Of a stretch of 64,000 nucleotides of DNA, positions 20,615-30,290 are shown one piece after another. The stretch's first letter is position 1, and the number at the start of each line of letters is the position of its first letter. The DNA is from Rhodovulum sulfidophilum DSM 1374 (GTDB lineage Bacteria; Pseudomonadota; Alphaproteobacteria; Rhodobacterales; Rhodobacteraceae): NCBI RefSeq assembly GCF_001633165.1, contig NZ_CP015418.1, forward strand, positions 1,736,001 through 1,800,000, read 5' to 3'. Position numbers and translations under genes: made by a program. The notes beneath the pieces were generated by a model, which was given only the letters and a program-made list of their open reading frames with translations, searched no databases and had not been told where the DNA came from.

Positions 20615-21208
20615 ATGGCGTATGCCCTGACCCAAAAGGTCCTTGTCGACAATATCATGCCCCGGAACGGCGCGCAGCGCCTGGTTCGGGAAGTGGCCCT
20701 GGTCGTGGCCGGGATCGCGGTCCTGGCGCTGGCGGCCCATATCAAGGTGCCGATGTTCCCGGTGCCGGTGACCATGACCACCTTCGCCGTGCTGACGCTG
20801 GGCGCCGCCTATGGCCCGCGGCGCGGTCTGATCACCATCCTCGGCTATCTCGGGGTCGGCGCGCTGGGCTTCGACGTCTTCGCCGGCAGCGCGGCCGAGG
20901 CCTCCGGGCTGACCTACATGATGGGCTCGACCGGCGGCTATCTGGTCGGCTATGCGCTGGCCGCCCTCACGCTCGGCACCTTCGCCCGCGCCGGCTGGGA
21001 CCGCTCGATGAGCCGGATGGCTCTGGCGATGCTGGTCGGCAATCTCGTGCTCTATATCCCCGGCGTGATCTGGCTCGGCCAGCTCTACGGCTGGGACCAG
21101 CCGATTCTGGCCTGGGGCGTGACCCCCTTCCTGCTGGGCGACGCGCTGAAACTGGCGCTGGCCGCGCTGGCGGTTCCTGCGGTCTGGCGGCTGATCGGCC
21201 GCGACTGA
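20615..21208 (+). CDS. bioY: Biotin transporter substrate-binding protein BioY
   Basis: A 197-residue membrane protein of the BioY family, the S component that captures biotin alone or with an ECF energising module. Visible hallmarks are HIKVPMFPVPVTMTTFAVL, AAYGPRRGLITILGYL, MGSTGGYLVGYALAA and the C-terminal GVTPFLLGDALKLALAAL. The start at 20615 has GGGAG 9 bp upstream. bioM and bioN are not adjacent. A BioR-type operator (TTATCTATAA-like) was looked for upstream and not found. Confidence 0.95.
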   Translation: MAYALTQKVLVDNIMPRNGAQRLVREVALVVAGIAVLALAAHIKVPMFPVPVTMTTFAVLTLGAAYGPRRGLITILGYLGVGALGFDVFAGSAAEASGLTYMMGSTGGYLVGYALAALTLGTFARAGWDRSMSRMALAMLVGNLVLYIPGVIWLGQLYGWDQPILAWGVTPFLLGDALKLALAALAVPAVWRLIGRD

Positions 21209-21232
21209 TCGGACCGAAGTTTTCGGAATTGC

Positions 21233-21265
21233 AAGGGGGCGCGGCCTGCGGGGCGCGCCCCTTTT
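21233..21265 (+). terminator. Intrinsic terminator of bioY
   Basis: GGGGCGCG (21236-21243) pairs with CGCGCCCC (21254-21261), and the stem is extended by A-T pairs. It is followed by TTTT on the plus strand, 25 bp after the bioY stop. Confidence 0.75.
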
Positions 21266-21639
21266 GCATGCGGAGGGATGACCGGTGTCCTCCGGGGGCG
21301 TGCCCGGGGCAGGGTCTGATCGGGCGAGGGCTCCCGGTTGATCCTGCGCGGTGTTCGATCATGGCGCTCCATGGGCCGCGTCCGCGATACGCCGTCCGAT
21401 TAGACTCTGACCTCTAGACGCGCCTCTGCTGGGCCGTTCCCGTCGGTCTGGAGGCCTCGCCCGCCCGTCCTGTCTTTCCCGTGTCACCGTTGCGAGGCTT
21501 GTGGCGCCGCTGGCGCCAGGGCCGCGATCCGCATTCTGACGGGATCTCCCGATGCCCGCCCCCGTGTTTCTGGCCCGCGTCTCGGCCACGTCGCCGGTAG
21601 GCGCCCCGCTTCGTCCAGCGGGCAGGAGGTGCCGACAGA
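21266..21639. other. Intergenic stretch between bioY and glnA; no gene seen
   Basis: About 370 bp between two convergent genes. Frames that cross it are Arg/Pro/Ala-rich and have no family resemblance. No repeat, RNA or promoter signal was recognised. Confidence 0.5.
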
Positions 21640-21663
21640 AAAGGGCGCCCGAAGGCGCCCTTT
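21640..21663 (-). terminator. Intrinsic terminator of glnA
   Basis: A 10-bp stem, AAAGGGCGCC (21640-21649) with GGCGCCCTTT (21654-21663), and a CGAA loop (UUCG on the transcribed minus strand). On that strand it is followed by TCTGTC after a TTTT run, about 30 bp after the glnA stop. Confidence 0.85.
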
Positions 21664-21692
21664 CCCGTAAGTCCCGGGTTCGGAAGGTCCGA

Positions 21693-23099
21693 TCAGCAGC
21701 TGTAATACAGCTTGTATTCCATCGGGTGGGGCGTGTGTTCGAAGGCATAGACCTCTTCCCACTTGAGCTCCAGGTAGCCCTGGATCTGGCTCTTGGTGAA
21801 GACGTCGCCCGCGAGCAGGAAGTCGTGATCCTTCTCGAGGCTTTCCAGCGCTTCACGCAGCGAGGCGCAGACGGTCGGGATGCCGTCCAGCTCTTCGGGC
21901 GGCAGGTCGTAGAGGTTCTTGTCCATCGCCTCGCCCGGATCGATCTTGTTCCGGATCCCGTCGAGACCGGCCATCAGCAGGGCCGAGAAGCAGAGATAGG
22001 GGTTCGCCGACGGGTCGGGGAAACGGGCCTCGACGCGCTTGGCCTTCGGGCTCTCGGTCCACGGGATACGGATGCAGCCCGAGCGGTTGCGGGCCGAATA
22101 GGCGCGCAGCACGGGGGCCTCGAAGCCGGGGATCAGCCGCTTGTAGGAGTTGGTCGAGGGGTTGGTGAAGGCGTTCAGCGTCTTGGCATGTTTCAGCAGG
22201 CCGCCGATAAACCACAGCGCTTCATTGCTGAGATCGGCATATTGATCGCCCGCGAAGAGCGGCTTGCCGTCCTTCCAGATCGACATGTTGCAATGCATGC
22301 CCGAGCCGTTGTCGCCCGCGATCGGCTTCGGCATGAAGGTCGCGGTCTTGCCATAGGCCAGCGCCACGTTGTGGATGATGTACTTGAACTTCTGCAGGTT
22401 GTCGGCCTGGTTCTTCAGGCTGTCGAAGATCATGCCCAGCTCGTGCTGGCAGGTCGCCACCTCATGGTGGTGCTTGTCGACCTTCATGCCGATCTGCTTC
22501 ATGGTCGAGAGCATTTCCGAACGGATGTCCTGGCCCTCGTCCGACGGGTTCACCGGGAAGTAACCGCCCTTGTAGGTCGGACGGTGGCCGAGGTTGCCCG
22601 ACTCGTATTCGGTGTCGGTGTTCCAGGCGGCATGCTCGACATCGATGGCATAGGCGACCTTGTTCGGGGTCACGGAATAGCGCACGTCGTCGAAGAGGAA
22701 GAACTCGGCCTCGGGGCCGAAATAGGCCACATCACCGATGCCCGAGGATTTCAGGTAGGCTTCGGCCTTCTCGGCGGTGCCGCGCGGATCGCGGTCATAG
22801 GCTTCGCCGGTATCGGGCTCGACCACCGAGCAATGCACGCAGAGCGTCTTCTCGGCATAGAACGGGTCGATATAGGCGCTGTCCGTGTCGGGCATCAGCT
22901 TCATGTCGGAGGCTTCGATCGACTTCCAGCCGGCAATCGACGAGCCGTCGAACATGAAGCCTTCGTCCAGGAAATCCTCATCGACCTGATCGGCCATCAC
23001 CGTCACGTGCTGCAGCTTGCCACGCGGATCGGTGAAGCGGATGTCGACATATTCGACGTCCTCGTCCTTGATGGTCTCGAGAACCTTGTTCTTGCTCAT
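21693..23099 (-). CDS. glnA: Glutamine synthetase, type I
   Basis: Makes glutamine from glutamate, ammonia and ATP; a dodecameric cytosolic enzyme. The 468-residue length is standard for GSI-beta. N-terminal beta-grasp [19 protein letters not shown], the metal and glutamate site [15 protein letters not shown], the ATP-site region [19 protein letters not shown] and [10 protein letters not shown] are all visible. The adenylylation site is intact: Tyr397 in [10 protein letters not shown], so activity is probably controlled by GlnE. Downstream of glnB by 75 bp, the usual alphaproteobacterial glnBA order. Confidence 0.98.
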   Translation of the reverse strand: MSKNKVLETIKDEDVEYVDIRFTDPRGKLQHVTVMADQVDEDFLDEGFMFDGSSIAGWKSIEASDMKLMPDTDSAYIDPFYAEKTLCVHCSVVEPDTGEAYDRDPRGTAEKAEAYLKSSGIGDVAYFGPEAEFFLFDDVRYSVTPNKVAYAIDVEHAAWNTDTEYESGNLGHRPTYKGGYFPVNPSDEGQDIRSEMLSTMKQIGMKVDKHHHEVATCQHELGMIFDSLKNQADNLQKFKYIIHNVALAYGKTATFMPKPIAGDNGSGMHCNMSIWKDGKPLFAGDQYADLSNEALWFIGGLLKHAKTLNAFTNPSTNSYKRLIPGFEAPVLRAYSARNRSGCIRIPWTESPKAKRVEARFPDPSANPYLCFSALLMAGLDGIRNKIDPGEAMDKNLYDLPPEELDGIPTVCASLREALESLEKDHDFLLAGDVFTKSQIQGYLELKWEEVYAFEHTPHPMEYKLYYSC

Positions 23100-23174
23100 G
23101 TGACCTACTTCCCCTCTGTATTTAGGTTTGGTCGCGTCCTGGCCGGGCGCACCCGGCGCGCTTGGTTCGGATGA

Positions 23175-23606
<432 letters not shown>

Positions 23607-23689
23607 TCATGGAATCTTGCAGCGCCGCCAACGAATTGGGCGCAATGCCTTCTTAATGAGCAATTTGGAAACGGATTTCGGGGGAAACC

Positions 23690-25231
23690 ATGTCCGAACT
23701 TCTGACCGCTGCCCAAATGCGCGCCATCGAGGCCGAGGCGATGGCGCGAGGCGATGCAGATGGACGGACATTGATGGAACGCGCGGGCGAGGGCGTGGTC
23801 GATGCGGCGCTGGCGCATTGGCCCGATCTCGGCACGGTTCCGCTCTCGGCGCTTGTGCTCTGCGGCCCCGGCAACAATGGCGGCGACGGCTTCGTGGTGG
23901 CGCGGCTGCTGACCGAACGCGGCTGGCAGGTAGAGCTGTTCCTCTTCGGGGCGCCCGACCGGCTGCCGCCCGATGCCCGCCTCAATCACGACCGCTGGGC
24001 GGAGCTCGGCCGGATCCGGCCCTGGGACGACGCGGCCCTGGCCGACCGTCTCGACGCGGGCGGCTGCGATCTGGTGATCGATGCGCTGTTCGGCAGCGGT
24101 TGCAGCCGCGGGATCGAGGCCATCGCCGGGCGCACGGCGGCGGCGCTCGGCCGGTTCTGCGCAGCGGACGGGCGGGTGCTGGCAATCGACATGCCAAGCG
24201 GGCTGTGCACCGATAGCGGCCGCGATCTGGGCGGGGTGCTGCCCGCCACGCTGACCGTGACCTTCCACCGCGCCCGGATCGGCCAGTTCACCGCCGAGGG
24301 CAGCGCCTTTTGCGGCCGGATCGTGGTGGCCGATATCGGGCTCGATCCCGGCCCCTGTCCCGGATCGGTGACGCTGGTCGGCGCGCCGGGGCCCGAGATC
24401 GGCAAGGTCGGAGCGGTCGGCGGGCACAAATACAGCCACGGCCACGCGCTGGTGCTGGCGGGCGGCGCGGGGCGCACCGGCGCGGCCCGGCTGGCGGCGC
24501 GCGGCGCGCTGCGGGTGGGGGCAGGTCTGGTGACGCTGGCTGCGCCCGGGGAGGCGCTGGCCGAATGCGCGGCCCATCTGACCGCGGCGATGCTGCGCCG
24601 GGTCGACGATGTCGGGGACCTGCTTGCGCTGCTGGAGGATCCGCGGATTTCGGCGCTTGGCCTCGGTCCTGGCTTCGGCACCGGATCGCGCGAGGCCGAG
24701 CTTTTGCGCCTTGCGCTCGACAGCGACCGTCCCCTCGTGCTCGATGCCGACGGGTTGAGCCTTCTGGCGCAGCTGGAGGCTCCCTTTTCCCGCCTTCACG
24801 GCGACTGTGTGCTGACCCCGCATGGCGGCGAATTCGCCCGGCTCTTCCCCGATCTGGCCGAGAAGCTGGCCGGTCGGCCCCCCCACGGCCCGGGCTTTTC
24901 GCGGATCGACGCGGTGCGCGCCGCCGCGGCCCGGTCCGGGGCGGTGGTGCTGCTGAAGGGCGCGGATACCGCGATAGCCGCGCCCGATGGCCGCGCCGCG
25001 ATGCATGCCGCGCTTTACGACCGCGCCGCGCCCTGGCTCGCGACGGCCGGGGCGGGCGATGTCCTGGCCGGGATCGTGGCGGGCCTGCTGGCCCGGGGCC
25101 GCCCGCCCTTCGAGGCCGCCAGCCTGGGAGCCTGGCTGCATGTCGAGGCTGCCCGGGTCTTCGGCCCCGGCCTCATTGCCGAGGATCTGCCCGAGAGCCT
25201 TCCGGCAGTATTCCGCGGGCTCGGTCTATGA
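23690..25231 (+). CDS. nnr: Bifunctional NAD(P)H-hydrate epimerase / ADP-dependent NAD(P)HX dehydratase
   Basis: Repairs hydrated NADH and NADPH: the N-terminal YjeF_N domain (about residues 1-210; LCGPGNNGGDGFVVARLL) epimerises R- and S-NAD(P)HX, and the C-terminal ribokinase-like domain (about 225-510) dehydrates S-NAD(P)HX using ADP. Key C-domain motifs are GHALVLAGGAGRTGAARLA, GLGPGFGT, PLVLDADGLSLL, LTPHGGEFARLF and ATAGAGDVLAGIVAGLL. The 513-residue length fits the fused form. It runs divergently from glnB; only 176 bp separate the starts. Confidence 0.95.
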   Translation: MSELLTAAQMRAIEAEAMARGDADGRTLMERAGEGVVDAALAHWPDLGTVPLSALVLCGPGNNGGDGFVVARLLTERGWQVELFLFGAPDRLPPDARLNHDRWAELGRIRPWDDAALADRLDAGGCDLVIDALFGSGCSRGIEAIAGRTAAALGRFCAADGRVLAIDMPSGLCTDSGRDLGGVLPATLTVTFHRARIGQFTAEGSAFCGRIVVADIGLDPGPCPGSVTLVGAPGPEIGKVGAVGGHKYSHGHALVLAGGAGRTGAARLAARGALRVGAGLVTLAAPGEALAECAAHLTAAMLRRVDDVGDLLALLEDPRISALGLGPGFGTGSREAELLRLALDSDRPLVLDADGLSLLAQLEAPFSRLHGDCVLTPHGGEFARLFPDLAEKLAGRPPHGPGFSRIDAVRAAAARSGAVVLLKGADTAIAAPDGRAAMHAALYDRAAPWLATAGAGDVLAGIVAGLLARGRPPFEAASLGAWLHVEAARVFGPGLIAEDLPESLPAVFRGLGL

Positions 25232-26232
25232 GGTCGGTCGGCAGAGCGCCTGACCGCTTGCGCCGCTGCCGCGGCCCGTGCCCCGATCGCGCGGAGGCTC
25301 CGGGCCGAAGGCGGATACCGCCGATACCGGTTTCCGGGGGCATATGGGTTGCAGCCGAGGCTTCCGCGCGGTCGGGCTGCGTGCAGGCCGTACTCGGTTT
25401 CCCCCTGAAGACGGAGCGGTCCTGCTTGTGGCCTTCCGCTTGTTTCGGCGCGATTGCCCTTGGGGCTGCTGACTTTTCCCCCGGAGCAGCGCCGGCGCCC
25501 TTGTCGTGGCATCACGGGAGGAGGCCCGCGCGCGGCAGAGGGCAATTGCGCCGCCACCGGCCGGGGTGGATCAGGGCGTGGGACGGCGCCGGTCTGGTGG
25601 CTGCCGGACTGGTGGCTGCTCTCGGCGCGACGTGGTGTCATCAGGATTTCAGGCGGGCGGCCTTGCAACCGGTCATGCCGTTCCCGCAACGGGTGGATGT
25701 TGCCACATCGGAGGCGGCGACTGACCGCTGCGGCTCTTGCAAACCAGCCGCGACACCCCTCGTCATCGTCTTGCCGAGCTGTTGTTGCAGAATCGAAGAA
25801 ATCAGAGGCTGCAGCGGCCTGTAAGAAGGATTTCCTGCTCGCCAAGCCGCATGATATCCTGCCTCGAAAGCCGCTCGACGACGCAAGATCCTTCGATTAT
25901 GCCCCAAAGCCCCTTGCCGACACAGTTGTGGGGCGTTGGCACAACCGCAGCGCGGCCGAAATTTCGCGCTTTTGGCGATGGGGGGCGTGAGGCCGCAATC
26001 TTTGGCAAGGGGCGCAGGATGGAGGAGCGAGCCCGATCCGTGCAAGTTGCCGCGCGCGCCGCTTCGGCAAGATCCCTTGCGGCGGGGCAGACGTCACAGC
26101 AGCACAGGGCCTGCCATGTCGCAGACCGATGGCAATGCGGCCCCCAAAAGGCATCCGGATCCTTTTGGCGCAATCGGGGCGCGATCTTGCCTTCGCCGGG
26201 CAATCGCGCGGCCGGGCCGGGTGTTCCGGTCG
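25232..26232. other. One-kilobase stretch without a supported gene
   Basis: Several frames stay open here on both strands, but their translations are Arg/Ala/Gly/Pro-rich, switch composition abruptly, lack good start sites and match no family I recognise. The DNA has more A+T runs than its neighbours (for example around 25880-25990). It may be decayed coding or mobile DNA; no transposase motif could be read in any frame. Confidence 0.5.
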
Positions 26233-26408
26233 GGCCGATACTGTTGAAAAACTCGCTTGCGGGGCCGCAGAGCAAAAGCCCACGGGACATGGTTCCGCTT
26301 TTCTGCGATCCCGCCTCGTAAATGGACCTTTTCTGCCCCTGTGAAGAGCGGCGTTCCAAACTCAGACGACCTCTCAACCGCGGCCGGAGTTTTTCAACAC
26401 AATCGGCC
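26233..26408. repeat. 176-bp MITE-like element with 22-bp terminal inverted repeats
   Basis: The left end (26233-26254) reads GGCCGAT, AC, TGTTGAAAAACTC. The right end (26387-26408), read on the other strand, is GGCCGAT, TG, TGTTGAAAAACTC. Twenty of 22 positions match. The 132 bp between them hold no frame worth calling. No target duplication is evident (GTCG on the left, ATGA on the right). The layout is that of a non-autonomous miniature element or the collapsed remnant of an IS; the parent family was not identified. Confidence 0.65.
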
Positions 26409-26465
26409 ATGACCGGCCCTTGACGGCCCGCGCCCGGCGGTGGCCTCTGCGAGCTGGAAACACGG

Positions 26466-27665
26466 CTAGGCCTTCGCCGCGTGGTCCATGGCGGCCGCCG
26501 ACGGCCCCTTGAAATCGGGCATGTCCGAGGATGAGGCGTCCCAGCGGTGGTACTGCAGCAGGTTTTCGAATTCGGCCTTGTCGATGGTCTTGAGGAAGGC
26601 CAGCCCGACGAAATAGGTCGTCGACCAGGTGACACGGCAGCCAACCTCGAGACCGCTCAGTTCAAGCGTGCCGCGCTGACCCGGTTCGGGGACGGTCTTC
26701 AGGTGCAGCTTGGCGCCGTTGGGGCTGATATCGACCGCCACTGCCGGGGTCCGGCCGTCGGGCAGCCGCAGATAGGTGTTCATGTGGCAGAGGGTCCGCG
26801 GCGTTCGGCGGCGCATGTGCCGAAGCACATAGACGGTGGTCGCTCCGGCCAGGGCCAGGCCGCCGATCCCGGCTGCGGCATAGGCGAGCCAGGGCGCCGC
26901 CCGCGCGGCCTTCAGCAGCTTCGACATCGCCGGAAGCCGGGTGCCGAGCTGACCGTCATTGACCGCTTCCTGCGAGAAGTCCGGTTGGCCCCTGAGCCGC
27001 TCCTCGGTGTTGACATCCCTGTTGCCACTTGGGGGGTAAGGGCCGCCGGGGCCGGTCTCGGGCGGTGAGAGATCCACCATGTCCTGCCCGGCGGTGTCGG
27101 CGATGACAGGCTGCGGCGCGGGGGGCTTGCCGATACGGCGAGGGGTCGGCTCCCGGGGGGGGGCGCGCCCGGTTTCGCCCGAGCCGAGAGCTTTCGCGAG
27201 GCCTCCGGCCGTGGTCAGCTCCAGTCCCGCGCGCCAGGCCGGGTCGGCGCGGCAGCGCAATTCCCGCAGATAGCCCTGCATCCGGCGGACCACGGCGCCG
27301 GCCTCGGGCGGGGAGGGGACGAAGCGCAGCCTGTCGGCCACCAGCTCGATGTAACCGGAGACCACGGGCAGACCGTCTTCGAGCCCGGCCTTGCGCATCA
27401 CCCGTGCGAGGCTGGCGGGATCGGCGCTTGCGATGGCCTTCGAAAGGCTGCGGGCCTCTTCCAGACGGAACATGCCGGGTCCGGCGCGGGCAAGGGTTTC
27501 GCCCTCGACATAGATCCAGACCAGCCAGTCATGCATCGGGCAGGGGGCCGAGGCCCGTGCGGGGCCGCTGCCCGCCAGCACGAATGCGATCAGGGCGAGG
27601 AGGCGCATGACAGACATGACGGACATGACGGACATGACGCGGCGGGGTCCCATGGCGCGTGTCAT
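26466..27665 (-). CDS. Membrane-anchored PilZ-domain protein with periplasmic region
   Basis: Signal peptide (MRLLALIAFVLAGSGPARAS), about 250 residues predicted periplasmic (CPMHDWLVWIYVEGETLARAG, GYIELVADRLRFVPSPPEAG, then a Pro-rich linker), one membrane helix (APWLAYAAAGIGGLALAG), then a C-terminal PilZ domain. The c-di-GMP motifs are present: RxxxR (RRTPR) and DxSxxG (DISPNG), with the Trp/Gly core VTWSTTYFVGLAFL. The start is uncertain: ATGs at 27665, 27653, 27635, 27626, 27617 and 27608 are in frame because of a 9-bp repeat encoding MSV three times; 27608 gives the cleanest signal peptide. The open frame continues far upstream as a shadow of fabF. Confidence 0.8.
   Translation of the reverse strand: MTRAMGPRRVMSVMSVMSVMRLLALIAFVLAGSGPARASAPCPMHDWLVWIYVEGETLARAGPGMFRLEEARSLSKAIASADPASLARVMRKAGLEDGLPVVSGYIELVADRLRFVPSPPEAGAVVRRMQGYLRELRCRADPAWRAGLELTTAGGLAKALGSGETGRAPPREPTPRRIGKPPAPQPVIADTAGQDMVDLSPPETGPGGPYPPSGNRDVNTEERLRGQPDFSQEAVNDGQLGTRLPAMSKLLKAARAAPWLAYAAAGIGGLALAGATTVYVLRHMRRRTPRTLCHMNTYLRLPDGRTPAVAVDISPNGAKLHLKTVPEPGQRGTLELSGLEVGCRVTWSTTYFVGLAFLKTIDKAEFENLLQYHRWDASSSDMPDFKGPSAAAMDHAAKA
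27606..27638. repeat. 9-bp tandem repeat in the 5' end of the PilZ gene
   Basis: About 3.5 units of GACATGACG (plus strand) give Met-Ser-Val three times just before the signal peptide on the minus strand. Unit gain or loss would keep the frame. Each unit also supplies an ATG, so the repeat blurs the true start. Confidence 0.7.
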
Positions 27666-27842
27666 CCTTTCGCTTCGAGAAGGCCCGAGTATTGCGGCAT
27701 ATGATTGACGAATATTTGCGGGTGCCGCAGCTCTGCGCCGAAAACGCCCGTCGGGCAGCCGCTCCCTTGCCCATGGCGGCCAAACCGCTGTATCAGATCG
27801 CCCGAAAGGGCCTGGGCCGGGGCCGAGAGCGAGGAGAGGCAT

Positions 27843-29105
27843 ATGCGTCGTGTGGTTGTCACCGGGCTGGGGATGGTGTCCCCGTTGGCCTGCGGGGTGG
27901 AAGAGACCTGGAAACGTCTCCTGGAGGGGCAATCGGGCATCGGGCCGATCACCCGCTTCGATGCCAGCCGCCTGGTCACCGGCTATGCCGCCGAGATTCC
28001 CTTCGGCGACGGGTCCGACGGGACCTTCAACCCGGATGACTGGATGGAGCCGAAGGAGCGCCGGAAGGTCGACGATTTCATCCTGTACGCGATGGCGGCG
28101 GCAAGCCAGGCGGTGGCCGATTCCGGCTGGGTGCCGGAGACCGATGCCGAGCGCGAGCGCACCGGCGTGATGATCGGGTCCGGCATCGGCGGACTGAATT
28201 CCATCGCCGATACCGCCGTGCTGATCCAGCAGAAGGGACCGCGCCGGGTGTCGCCCTTCTTCATTCCCTCGGCGCTGATCAACCTCGCCTCGGGCCAGGT
28301 CTCGATCCGCTTCGGCTTCAAGGGGCCGAACCATGCGGTGGTGACCGCCTGTTCGACCGGGGCGCATGCCATCGGCGACGCGGCGCGTCTGATCCAGTGG
28401 GGCGATGCCGACGTGATGGTCGCGGGCGGCACCGAAAGCCCGATTTCCGAGATCGGGATCGCGGGCTTCAACGCCTGCAAGGCGCTGTCGACCAAACGCG
28501 GCGATGCCCCCGAAACCGCCTCGCGGCCCTGGGACGCCGAGCGCGACGGCTTCGTGATGGGCGAGGGCGCGGGCGTCGTGATCCTCGAAGAGCTGGAACA
28601 TGCCAAGGCCCGCGGCGCCAAGATCTATGCCGAGGTGCTGGGCTATGGCCTCTCGGGCGATGCCTACCACATCACCGCCCCGGCCGAGGATGGCGATGGC
28701 GGCTTCCGCTCGATGCAGGCGGCGCTGAAGCGTGCGGGGCTGGTCCCGGCCGATATCGACTACATCAACGCGCATGGCACCTCGACCATGGCCGACACCA
28801 TCGAGCTGGGGGCGGTCGAGCGGTTGCTGGGCGAGGCGGCGGAGCGCACCACCATGTCCTCGACCAAATCCTCGATCGGCCACCTTCTGGGGGCTGCGGG
28901 CGCGGTTGAGGCGATCTTCTGCATTCTGGCGCTGCGCGATCAGATCGCACCGCCGACGCTGAACCTCGACACCCCGCCCGAAGGCACCCGGATCGACCTT
29001 GCGCCGAAAACCGCGGTGAAGCGTGAGATCAGCCTTGCGCTGTCGAACTCCTTCGGCTTCGGCGGGACCAACGCTTCGCTTGTCATGGGCCGCGGGGACC
29101 GCTGA
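27843..29105 (+). CDS. fabF: 3-oxoacyl-[acyl-carrier-protein] synthase II
   Basis: Condensing enzyme of fatty acid elongation: joins malonyl-ACP to acyl-ACP in the cytosol. The 420-residue protein starts MRRVVVTGLGMVSPLACGVEETW, with GAGGAGAGG upstream of the ATG. The Cys-His-His triad is intact: Cys in VVTACSTGAHA, His in NAHGTSTMADTIE and His in TKSSIGHLLGAAGAVEA. Gly-rich C-terminus SNSFGFGGTNASLVM. acpP and fabG, usual neighbours upstream, are absent here; mltG follows with a TGATG overlap. Confidence 0.96.
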   Translation: MRRVVVTGLGMVSPLACGVEETWKRLLEGQSGIGPITRFDASRLVTGYAAEIPFGDGSDGTFNPDDWMEPKERRKVDDFILYAMAAASQAVADSGWVPETDAERERTGVMIGSGIGGLNSIADTAVLIQQKGPRRVSPFFIPSALINLASGQVSIRFGFKGPNHAVVTACSTGAHAIGDAARLIQWGDADVMVAGGTESPISEIGIAGFNACKALSTKRGDAPETASRPWDAERDGFVMGEGAGVVILEELEHAKARGAKIYAEVLGYGLSGDAYHITAPAEDGDGGFRSMQAALKRAGLVPADIDYINAHGTSTMADTIELGAVERLLGEAAERTTMSSTKSSIGHLLGAAGAVEAIFCILALRDQIAPPTLNLDTPPEGTRIDLAPKTAVKREISLALSNSFGFGGTNASLVMGRGDR

Positions 29106-30259
29106 TGTGGAAGGCCGTCGCCTCCAACGCGCTGACGCTTTTCATCGTGGTGCTGCTGTTCGCCGGCGGACTTCTGATCTGGGCCAAGCAGAAATATGCC
29201 GAGCCCGGGCCGCTTGAGACCGCGATCTGCCTGAGGGTGGAGCCGGGCTCGACCATGGTCGGCGTCTCGCGCGATCTGGGCGACCAGGAGGCGGTGCGCC
29301 ATCCGCTGATCTTCCGGCTGGGCGCGCGCTATGCCGAAAAGGACGACGATCTGAAGGCGGGCAGTTTTCTTCTGCCTGCCCATGCCTCGATGGAAGAGAT
29401 CGTCGACCTGGTGACCCGCGTGGGCCGCTCGACCTGTGGCACCGACGTGAATTTCCGCATCGGAATCGCCAGCGCCGAGCTGCAGGTCCGCACCTTCGAC
29501 CCGGCCACCGGCCGCTATGAAGAGGTGCTGGCCTTCGATCCCGGGGCGGGCGAGGTGCCGGCGGAGTATGCCGGGCTGATGGCCGAACCCGATCTGCGCT
29601 ACCGGGTGACGCTGGCCGAGGGCGTGACCAGCTGGCAGGTGGTCGACGAGCTGAAACAGGCCGACTTCCTCGATGGCGACATCGCTGCCGTTCCGGCCGA
29701 GGGCAGCCTGGCGCCCGACAGTTACGAGGTGACGCCGGGCGAGGCACGCGAGGCGCTTCTGGCCGAGATGGCGGCGCGGCAAACTGCGCTGCTCGACCGT
29801 CTCTGGGAGACGCGGGCCGAGGGCCTGCCGCTGGCCAGCAAGGAAGAGGCGCTGGTTCTGGCCTCGATCGTCGAGAAGGAGACCGGTGTGCCCGGGGAAA
29901 GGCGCCGGGTCGCGAGCGTCTTCGTCAACCGGCTTGAACGGGGTATCCGGCTGCAGACCGACCCGACCGTGATCTACGGTCTTACCATGGGCAAGGCGCC
30001 GCTCGGGCGGGGGATCCGGCAAAGCGAACTGGCACGGCGCACGCCTTACAACACCTATCAGATCGACGGCCTGCCGCCGACGCCCATCGCCAATCCCGGC
30101 CGCGCCTCGATCGAGGCGGTGCTGAACCCCGAGACCACGGAATATCTGTATTTCGTGGCCGACGGCACGGGCGGGCACGCCTTCGCGAGAAGCCTCGACG
30201 AACATAACCGCAATGTCGCGCGCTGGCGCGCCATCGAGGCCGGGCGGGGCGGGAACTGA
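29105..30259 (+). CDS. mltG: Endolytic murein transglycosylase MltG
   Basis: A 384-residue YceG-family membrane enzyme that cleaves nascent glycan strands and so sets chain length. One N-terminal membrane helix (ALTLFIVVLLFAGGLLIW), a periplasmic LysM-like region (CLRVEPGSTMVGVSRDL) and the catalytic domain with the conserved Glu in LASIVEKETGVPGERRRVASVFVNRL, then QTDPTVIYGL, NTYQIDGLPPTPIANPG and YLYFVADGTGGHAF. Its ATG shares one base with the fabF stop (TGATG). The fabF-mltG pairing is common in proteobacteria. Confidence 0.95.
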   Translation: MWKAVASNALTLFIVVLLFAGGLLIWAKQKYAEPGPLETAICLRVEPGSTMVGVSRDLGDQEAVRHPLIFRLGARYAEKDDDLKAGSFLLPAHASMEEIVDLVTRVGRSTCGTDVNFRIGIASAELQVRTFDPATGRYEEVLAFDPGAGEVPAEYAGLMAEPDLRYRVTLAEGVTSWQVVDELKQADFLDGDIAAVPAEGSLAPDSYEVTPGEAREALLAEMAARQTALLDRLWETRAEGLPLASKEEALVLASIVEKETGVPGERRRVASVFVNRLERGIRLQTDPTVIYGLTMGKAPLGRGIRQSELARRTPYNTYQIDGLPPTPIANPGRASIEAVLNPETTEYLYFVADGTGGHAFARSLDEHNRNVARWRAIEAGRGGN

Positions 30260-30290
30260 TCGCCTGACCCGGGGCCGTCGGGGCCGTGTT

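Noticed and set aside
27666..28883. Upstream half of the 805-codon minus-strand frame joined to the PilZ gene
   Set aside because: Overlaps fabF on the other strand and lacks protein character; the signal peptide marks the real start near 27608-27665.
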